This document shows, piece by piece, positions 51,501 through 61,734 of a DNA stretch of 64,000 nt. Made by a program: the position numbers and the translations under genes. Source of the DNA: Strongylocentrotus purpuratus (taxonomy: Eukaryota > Echinodermata > Echinoidea > Camarodonta > Strongylocentrotidae); NCBI RefSeq assembly GCF_000002235.5, contig NW_022145605.1:35928579-35992578 (forward strand). The letters run 5' to 3'. Numbering within the stretch: position 1 is the first letter of the stretch; each line of letters opens with the position of its first letter. The notes below the pieces were generated by a model. The model did no database searches, was not told where the DNA came from, and saw nothing but the letters and a program-made list of their open reading frames with translations.

Positions 51501-54500
51501 ACAACTTCAATAATTCAAAACTTTCTTATTTTCATTCAGAATTTGCTCAAACTTTCACTCACCTGATTTTCTTATTATTCTGCCTCTATCGAAACAAACT
51601 TATTTTGGGGGTGGACTTTCCCTTTAATAGTACCTCTACAATGGTAACATTGCTCAACAGCCAATCAAAATCAAGGATTCCATGGAAGTTACCATTGGTG
51701 GCAAAGTTACCATCAATGATAAGATTCAACAGGACCCAGAGCTAAAGCAAGGATAATGATATCCAAACTCTGGAATTGCATAGGGTTGTAATATTATAAT
51801 ATCATGCATCATAGAAAAAGAATCTATCTACATGTATTTGTAATTTCTTGTTTTTTTCTTCTTCAATATGTTATTGTGTATCACTGTATTTTGTTTGTTA
51901 TAGTGCTTAGAGACTTCGGTGGTAAGCACCGTTTTTATTATTATTATTATTATTATGTATTTAAGTTATTTGTTATAATTTTTATTTACAACCAGGCCAA
52001 GCAGCTTGCCAATCTCCTCTAGTCCATCAACCAGCCCAAATACTGGAAGACATCGAGTCAGTCCTAAACAGTCTCCGTCATCACTGATCTCTCCAAGTAG
52101 GATACATGCACAGGTAACAAATATACTCCACTCAGTCAGTAAGAATTACCAAGCATTCTGAGTTGTCATTGGCTGTGTTAGTATATGATGTGTAGCCCAT
52201 GAGAAGTAGGACATATGTTAAAGTGTACCAATTACCTAAAACATTTAGCTCTGTATGTTAGGGGTTCCATGTTGCTATACTGAACTCCTAATGCGAGCTT
52301 CAAATATTACTTCTAGAAAGAGATATTGCAAGTTTTCAGTACATTCTTAATTGACATAACAACTATTTGGAGAAGACTAGTTGATGCACCCCTATGCCCC
52401 CGCATAGAATATGGCCTGCACAGAGCCTAAGTCTGACTTGGATCCTGAACATGTGACTTGGGTTCTGTTTCATGCAATCCTTTATTCTATTCATTCTCCT
52501 TCAACATGAGCCCATATTTTGCTTGGCAAAGTTTTAGAGATTGCTTTTATACATTCTAACTTGTATAGAAATTAATTTGTAGGTGATTGGTACTCTTAAA
52601 ACACTAAAAAGAAGGTGTAAAACAAACATACTTTTGAAAATTTATACTTGTTCAGACAATGAATCACAGGCTGAAAGACCTTTTTAAACACTAAATGAAG
52701 TGCATGGAGCTTGAAACTAACACCTAGTCATGTTTTTAAAAATTCCTCAGCAACATTGTACTATCTCCCTATATTGTGTTGAATAATTGATACAAAAAGT
52801 TCATGCACTTTTTTTTCTACTTACATGTGCGTTAAGTTATTTGAGTTATGACTTGCTATTCAATTCTACTGTATCATAAAACTGCTCGCAGTGTATTACT
52901 TTGACTTTATGATGGTTACCATAAAATTTTATTTCCATATGTAATTATTTTGCTTCTCATCTTTCCATATTTGGTTCATGCTTGCATGGCATCCATCATT
53001 GCCCATTCCATGGTCTCATAACCGATTGTAGATAAGACACTCTTACAGTAGCAGTGGTGGCAGCCCTATCGGCAGCCCCAGCCAACGAAGACGACTACTC
53101 AGTCCTAACCAATCACCATCGTTGGCTAGACATTGCATTCTAGCTCAGGTATAACATCTGGCATGGTTGTTGTGTCCTGCTGTTTCAATCATGCTGTGCT
53201 GCTCTTATCCTTTTTATCTTTCATTGTGTTGTTCCGTCTTTCACTGGGGACCATTTGAAAGTGCGATCAGACTGCTGCAGCAATGAGAGAAAGTAGAAGC
53301 ATTACCACTTAGAGGCATATTTTGAAATTGGTAGTTTTCTTTGCTGGTGCTTATATTCTCTTGAACTTTCCAAGCATGTTTCTTACAAATTATTAAACCA
53401 TACTTTGACTGTTCTTCCTGCCAGCTAGACCTGTGTGATATGACAACAGTGTGACCACCAACAAATGCTTTCACAAAGAGCTATGTAAAACTCTTCTCCA
53501 TCTTCTTCATTTGTTGTTCTTTCTTTCTCTCTTTCTTTCTTCCCTCCATTCTTTCTTTCTCTGCTCCATTCTTTCTTTCTCTCTTTTTTTCTTCCCTCCA
53601 TTCTTTCTTTCTCTGTTTCTTTCTTCCCTCCATTCTTTCTTTCTCTGCTCCATTCTTTCTTTCTCTGTTTCTTTTTTCCCTCCATTCTTTCTTTCTCTGT
53701 TTCTTTCTTCCCTCCATTCTTTCTTTCTCTGTTTCTTTCTTCCCTCCATCCTTTCTTTTTGATGTTCTTGATGCAGTTTTTGCAGTGATTGTTTTTGCTT
53801 CTATCTCTTGTTTTTAAACCACATGGCACTTTCTGAAATCGGGGGATGGAGGGAAATGCATGTTTTGCTATGTATGTACCTGTGGTAATGCATGAGAGCA
53901 CATCCTAAGTCTGTTCACTCTGGATGTATGCTTTATTTGGGAATGATAAGTTTACATGTGTAGGTTGTTGTGCAAAGATTACAAGATGGTGTATATATTT
54001 GGAAGATGTCATTAAGATCTTCAGGTGCCAATTGATCGAGTATTTTGAAAGCATACTGAATTATTTTGTTAATATTTGTTTCTTTATTTATATTTGTTTG
54101 TGTTTAAGGCTGGAGGGGTAGATAATAAGCCACCTAGTCCTGTGCAAGTTACTGGATTATCCTCCCCTGGGAGTCAATACAGTAAGTGACCTCTTAACCC
54201 TTTCCCTACTGGAGATGCATATTGTGCCCAGCGAGCATCTTATAATATACAAATAATACACAGCAGTGAGGGCATTAGTAAGAATTACCCACACAAGGTA
54301 CCTTTGGAACAGTTAAACATGCATGAAGTGATAGCTGAGGGTGTTTGGACTGTTTTGAAGGTACCGAGTGTGGGTAATTTTACTAATGCCCAAACAAAAT
54401 GATGTGTATTAATTGATTTATAAGATTTTGTTTTATATAATGATGTTTTATAACATGATTTTACTAATGACCGGTCATTAGAATTGGATAGTGACCGCTC

Positions 54501-57500
54501 ATTATCCAAATTACGCGTTAGTTAGGTAAAATGAATGCCTGGTCACGTGTACGCTTTCAACCTATCATTTGATTAGGATCCACGTCATCATCTTATAATA
54601 TTGTCTACTGAGAGATAAGGAGAGTGTTAACTCATATAATGTACCATAGGGTTAACACCATTCTGGCTGGTAGCAGACTGTATATGTGTTAACACTCTGC
54701 CATAGTATGAACAATCTTTGATGAAGCTGAAGCATAGTTGATTCTCTCAGAGAGTATGTTTACCTAGTAAGGAAAGCCAAGGACAGTCAAATTCAATAGT
54801 TAAACTATATACATGCAAATTAAATGCATGACAAATATATACATTCCAAATCCAGTGAAGTGGAGTACTCTTTGACACATTTTTTTTTCAATGAGAAAAC
54901 CTGCATATCAGTTCTACTGGTATGAAATTTGAGGAAAGAATTAAATAATTCTCTTTTTCTCTTGCTTTCCATGACATCAGATCCAGGAGTGGTTCACAAG
55001 TTCTACAAGTTTCATGCCTCCCCCACGTCCCCTTCTCCGTCACCTCCCCATATACCCAGGGTATCTACAGACCCTAGTATGTGCTCTCAGGGGGCGGGGC
55101 TTTACAGAGGCTCCTCCCCTCAATCACAAGGATCAGGGACGTCACCTACAAACATTCCATCACCAGCTAGAAGGAAATGTAAGTTGACCAGTTCATTCAT
55201 TTATAATAGATATATTTTATGTATTATTAGACAGGTGAATGTATACTTTGTTAGTGGTTAGAGGCAGTCTTGACTAAATTCTTTAAATAGTTTAGTCAGA
55301 AGTATGTGCAGTTTTCTAGTAGACTGAAAGGTATACTGTTTTTTGGAATACACCTGTACATATAATTTGTAATTTGCGTCTCGTATAATAAGGGTAAATA
55401 AAATAAAATTCTTCAGACTATTCTCTTTCTCCAAGTCGGTTCATCAAATATCTGCCTTAACCCTATGTATTTCAGAAACACTTATCTTTCAATTTTTATG
55501 TTATATTAGCAACTTTCTTTAAGTTGATGTAAATACTTTTATGAAAATAAATAATGAGACTCTCATATAATATTGCATCCCTGTGAGCAATCCTTATCAA
55601 GTATGAATTACAATTGAATTTCATTAAACATCAAACATTTTCACCAATACACTAATGATTAAATTGTTTTGATGATAGTATCATCACCAGCTAGGAGTTC
55701 ACCTCAGTTCTTCACTGGACCTTCTTCACTACCTACCATCGCTGGCTCACCTACTAAGAAAGGCTTTGGTAATGAGATCACATTCACTATAGGCACGCAT
55801 GGTATCAGTCCTTCAGAGGTAAGAAATCATCTCATGTCATCAATAGCAACTCAATCTCCTTATCAATGATTTGGTCATTTAGGGGGTGTACAACACTTGC
55901 TCCATCGACAATTGTTTCCTGTCTATTTCCACTCAACAAGACCTCAACTTCAACCCCAGACCCAACACTTCCTAATTCTAACCCTTAACTTGACCTAAAA
56001 CCAATTGCAACCCTAACCCCAACACTATACCTTTGAAGAAATAAAGCCTGAAATTTTTGCCAAAGGAGTAAACTTCATTTAATGATTTGTTTGTGTATAT
56101 AGTTGAGAGGAAGAACAGAATCACTTTGGCCTTTGGGAATCTGTGTGTACATGTACAGTACCTGTAAGATTTGAATATACAGGTGTAACAGTACAGTAGA
56201 TAGTCACCTTATTCACAGAGCAATCAATGCAGCATCTATCCATAGTAGGTCTCCTAAAGATTCTTGAACCATGTTGTCTTCTTTGAGAGTCTCTAAAATT
56301 GTTCTGTCTAAATGAATTTCCAGGAATGCAAGTTTTCATACAATATTCAGACTTAAGGAGCAGTTCTTCCCATATCCTGTATGCCCTTCTTCACACATCA
56401 ATATGACACATGTATTATATTTCGATTCAAGGTATGAAATAATTTGGTATTCCAGTATTTAGTACTTCTGATACATCAGTTTGATTATCAAGTGGTTTGC
56501 TGCTTCTAACAAGAAATGATCCCTGAATCAATACAGCAAGTTTGTTTTGCTTTGCAGCCTCTGAACATGCCATTTGCCAAGTCTCGTCGTGTGAGGGCAT
56601 CTTCATGCTGTCTCGAAGGTGATGGACAGCAGGATATATCAGATTCACCAGGACGTGATGCTCTCATCCCAAGGAGTGCTAGTTCTAGCCGTTTGTCTGA
56701 ACCGTTATGCCTCAAGGCTGCCTTTGATAACCTGGCTATGAACCCTGGAAGCAGCATAGAAGGTATCCCAGGTAAGACAATTATTTCTTCAATTTCATTC
56801 AGTTTAAGAGTTACGTCCTTTGTTCATTGAGAAACATAATTCTCACATTTTATGACTTCAATAAGAATACACTTTTTAATGATCAAGATTATAATTAAAG
56901 GATATTTCCTAAACAATTGACAAGGAATGATGCCTGAAGGCTGCCTTTGATACCTAGCTATGAACCCAGGAAGCAGCATAAAGGTATCCCTAATAAGATG
57001 AGGTCGTACTTTCTCATGGCATGAAGCTGCCAATTAAGAAACTCCAGTTTTGTAGTGATTGGTCATTTTGAAGGCATTCATTGTACATGACATTTTGAAA
57101 AGAAATGAAAAGAAATGTTGTAAATATTTTTGGTGTATTTCTTGTGTTTTCAGGTGCAATTGCTGCTAGTCCCCCCATGCACCCAACCAGCTTCTTCATA
57201 GGCAGCCAATCACGGCGTAACTCTGTGCTGACGGAGGGGTCACCATCAAGTCAAGGGTCATTGACCTTTGCCACCTCACCTCCTAATATGGAGGGACCTA
57301 TCTCATTTGTTGCTCCTGAGCTTCCAGAGGAGACACTACTAGCAGTGAGTTCTATCAGATTCACTTGGAAATTCTTTCACTGGAGTTATTTCCTCAAAAT
57401 ATTTAGAGTAACTCCAGGGGCGACTGTGGCATATTTAGGTGTTATGCAGCCTGGGACAAGCATCGATATTGCAGTACAATTTTTGCACTTGTAACCCTAA

Positions 57501-60500
57501 AAAAAACCCATTTCTTTTGCAATTTACCCACATTGAAAATTTGCATGAGAGCACTAAAATCATAGGCATATACATGTACATGTAGGCATATTTTTCGGGG
57601 GGGGGGGGGGGGGGGGGGGAGCTGCAAAAATACATTTGTACGAAAAGAACTAAGGAAATTTGTGAATTACCAAAAATATAGATGCTATTCTATACATTCC
57701 TTATGGCTTTTCTAGAAGAATAAAAATTAACACAAAGTGACAAATGATATATTACAAGCCATGACTTGGGATGTGCAATTTAATAATAGTTGCTTTTCTT
57801 TTCCCTTCGATTTGCCAGGCGGAACACACAGAGACAGTTGACAGACTGAATGTTATCCTGGGTATCGTGGAGGCTATTGTAGAGGTGGCCAAGTCAAGAA
57901 GTGTTCCTCTAGCTGAATCTATCTACAATCAGGGCTCATCCATCTTCAGCAACTCACAAGTCTGCTTCGTCAGTGAGAACTATAGGTGAGCAGGGAGGAG
58001 GAGTGAAGAAATAATAATAGTGGTGGCCTCATATAGCGCTCATGTCCTTTAAACTGTAATGATCCTGGCACTCAAACGTTCTTACCCCTGTCATAGCCAA
58101 TGGCTAAATATGTAGCGCTCTAGCATATGTACACATTTACACTTGGGTAGGCGAGTAGTAAACTTGGATTAATGTCTTGCCAAAGGACATTAGCGCCGGG
58201 GGAGGGGGCTTCAATCCTCGATTCGGTGACGTAACCACTAGACTGTGACACCTGTAATCCTAACAAGTAAAAGAAACATAATCACTTCCATACCAGTTTT
58301 GACACAAGATGCAATCCATGTTTATATGTTGCAGGTTAGCTGAGCAGCTTGTACTGTATACCCGTTCCCTTGAGTTACTCAATGCTGCACTCACCATGGC
58401 TAAAGAAGAGTTTAGTGCAGCAAGGTTAAAACCTTCAAATGCAGTCAGAACAGGTACGCAAAGTATTTGATGTACATTGACCAACATTAGAGAGTCTTTT
58501 CAGAAACACAATTAAAAACTGATTATCATTTATGTATATATATATATATATATCTATATATGCATTTATGTTCTTTCATGATGATGCCATGTTTCTCCTG
58601 GAAACATTTCTGCAGGCTTTATTTGATAATAGTTATAGCATTGTAGTAGGGTTAAAAGGGAAACCCAACCGTGATAGCAAACTACTCTGGAGGAAAGCAG
58701 AAAAATAGGAGAATTAGACTGGTGAAGTTTGAATGAAACAGACAAAAAATTAGAAAACTGTCAATTTGAGATTCGCATAGACTTAGTGATCCCCAATTGC
58801 AAACATTCATAATTTCTTATTATTGATCCAATTTATTTTAACTTTTGCTGTTCTGTTTATCTTGTTTTTCTGCTTTCATATAAATGAACTTTAAAGGTTG
58901 GATTGCCCTTTAAGATTAAGTTAAGATTATGTTTAGTATAAGAGTTATGAGTAGGTATAGTCTTGGGACCATGGTTAAAGTTAGGTATGCATTTAGTGAC
59001 CATCTGAGCACCAAAAAGTCGCTAGATATTATTTTTCTTTTAGATTAGGTCTGATTCTTCAAGAAGAGATTCTCAGCTTTAAATGATACATAAGGAGGAT
59101 CAGAACTCCATCAAAATTTCTGAGAAGGGATCATTCGGTTGTCCTAAAACTTGGCGCACTTATTGAGTGCATCCTGTTCTTTAGTTTGACTAGATATTAT
59201 TGCAACAGTCTGCCCTATTTTAAAGTTATAGGAGATCCAAATGAGACCAGTATCCAGGATTGGAAAGAAATTCAGATTAATACAACAAACTCAAGATAGT
59301 CAAACATTCATCTACAGACACTGCCAAAAATAATGCTTTTAGATTATTTGGTGCTCCAAATTTTGTAATTCCACAGAAGAAATTATACTCTTTCAGGAGC
59401 CTCTAGAAACTGATTTGACCATTCTGACCAAACTGCACTTATATACAGTGTAGCTCTAATTTAAAATCACACCTTGTAAGTTTTTAGTAGTTTTGTGGTA
59501 CCTATTCATATGTAGAACATCTTTCACATATGATAGTATCCCAAATAATTTGAAATGTAATTTCTCTTACCATGACAGTCCTTCAGGAACTGAATCGTGT
59601 CTATCATCTCTGCCTGACAAAGAGCCGTCAACTCTGTGAAGGGAGCCCTCTACAGTCCTTAGACATCGATCTTAACTCTGCAATGATTACTGCAGATAAG
59701 CTCATGTATAGCTATGCCATTGAGCAGTGTCAGTCTGCTGGCATGGATGAAATGTTTGGTAACACACAAGAGGTAAGCAAGGAGTACGACAGCTAGAATT
59801 ACCGTATTTGCCGGCGATAAAGCCGCAGCGCCGCATAGGCCGCACCCCCAACTTTAACATTTCAAAAAAGGAAAAAATATAAAATAAAAAAAATAATCAT
59901 AATTTTCTTGTAGAACACTATTTTTTTTACAAACTGATACCAAATTCATCAATATTCTTATAAATTACCAGAATTTTAGCTAAAAAATGATTGCAGGCAG
60001 ATTTAGTGTCCGAAATTGCATGAAATTGCATGAAATGGATACAAATATCAGAAAATAGACTTGGTGCGACTTCAGCTGGATGCGCAATTGCATTCGTGGC
60101 AGCTCCAGAAAGGTTCCTTCTTTTTATTTTTTAGCAATGCATTGGCACGAACTGACCATGTCCTGTACCATAGTGGTATAGTTATTGTAGTCCCATATGT
60201 ACAAATTTGTGCTGTTTTTTCATGGTTTTGACTTGCAATGTTTTACTCTTTCGCCGCAAAGGCCGCACCCTGAATTTTTGATATTTTCTCTTCAAAAAAT
60301 ACTGCGGCGTTAACGCAGGCAAATACTGTACAATCAAATCTATTTTTCTATTAGTAACTTAAAGTCACCTTTAGAGGGAGCCCTCTACATTCTTTAGACA
60401 TTGATATCAACTCTGATATAATCACTGCTGAAAAGCTGATGTAAAACTTGTCTTTTTTATAACTTTTTTTCAAAGTGCAGACAGCATTATCCCCTTCTTA

Positions 60501-61699
60501 GAATCTCCCTTTTAAATAGCCATCCTTATTTGGATGGTCATGATGCTGTTTAATTTGCGCTTATGATCATTAAGCCTGAAAGTATAGAATACTTCTTCAC
60601 AGTAGCTTTTCATTCTCTTCATATCCTATATCATATTCTCAATTGCTTGTTGTTCCGAAAACTAAGAAATCATGGGGGGATCGGTCATTTGCACACGCTG
60701 GACCTCACCTATGGAATCAATTGCCACAACATATTTGTTATATTTCAAGTAAGCCTGAGTCATTACGGTTTTTGCGCTAAACGTTTAACCGTTAAAAGTA
60801 TACGGGCGGTTTCGTTTAACCGTTTAATAATAATCTGAAAAAGTGAAAATACAGTATTTGTAATAGCGATGTAGCTCGGAACGCCTGATGGTCTTCAGGC
60901 TGTCGGGCTGAGCATTCCGAGCCGGACTATGGCACAAATTGGGTCATCCTGCTAAACAGAGACCAGTAATAAACAACATAAAAAATGTCTTATTATTCCT
61001 CATCTGAATCTGATATCATGATTAACCTTGCAAAGTTACGACGTGAAGATAGCTTGATCTGTGACGTGTTTATATATGCCTTTGCAATGCAATGTTTGCA
61101 TGTGGTCAGGGAGAGAGCTCCTTTCATGCAGGGACATGTCTAGCATGTCCCTGCTGCATGTATCCACATTGCCATATGAAATTATGTAGAAGTGTGTAAC
61201 ACTCACACCCAAGACACACCATCCTATGAGCTGATCCAAGTTAGTGACCAATCAGGAAGGTTCTCTAGCTATGTGGGTGGAGTTTGATACCAACATAAAT
61301 TACAGGTTGGTGACCGCACGTGCTTTCACACAGTTCAGTGGGAGTCAAGAAGTCATGTGCTCCCCATCTGTGTGTATGCACATGTAGAGTGTATTGGGCG
61401 CCGATGTTTGAGGTTTGTGTGTACGATGTTTGAGGTGTGTGTGTACGTGTGTGTGTGTGTGTGTGAAAGAGAGCTGCATGGACCAGGCAGGGACATGAGA
61501 GAGTGAAGAAGTAAGACAAGTGAGACTAGATAGAAAGGGTGGCTGTGTGTGATCAAAAACTTAAATTACTCACAACGTCCAAGACTTTGTTGATTGATAT
61601 TTCTAAAACTTCAATTATTATTGTTATCATTATTTTTGTATTTTATTTATATATGAACATTATTTTAGGGGGGCGAGTCGGCAAGGGATTGATATTAAT

Positions 61700-61734
<35 letters not shown>

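Noticed and set aside
53425-53901. Long Lys/Glu/Arg-rich minus-strand frames
   Set aside because: These are reverse translation of the pyrimidine minisatellite in intron 16.
61701-61733. (GA)n run as a regulatory GAGA-type site
   Set aside because: It is a plain microsatellite within the 60750-62113 element; nothing supports a regulatory role.
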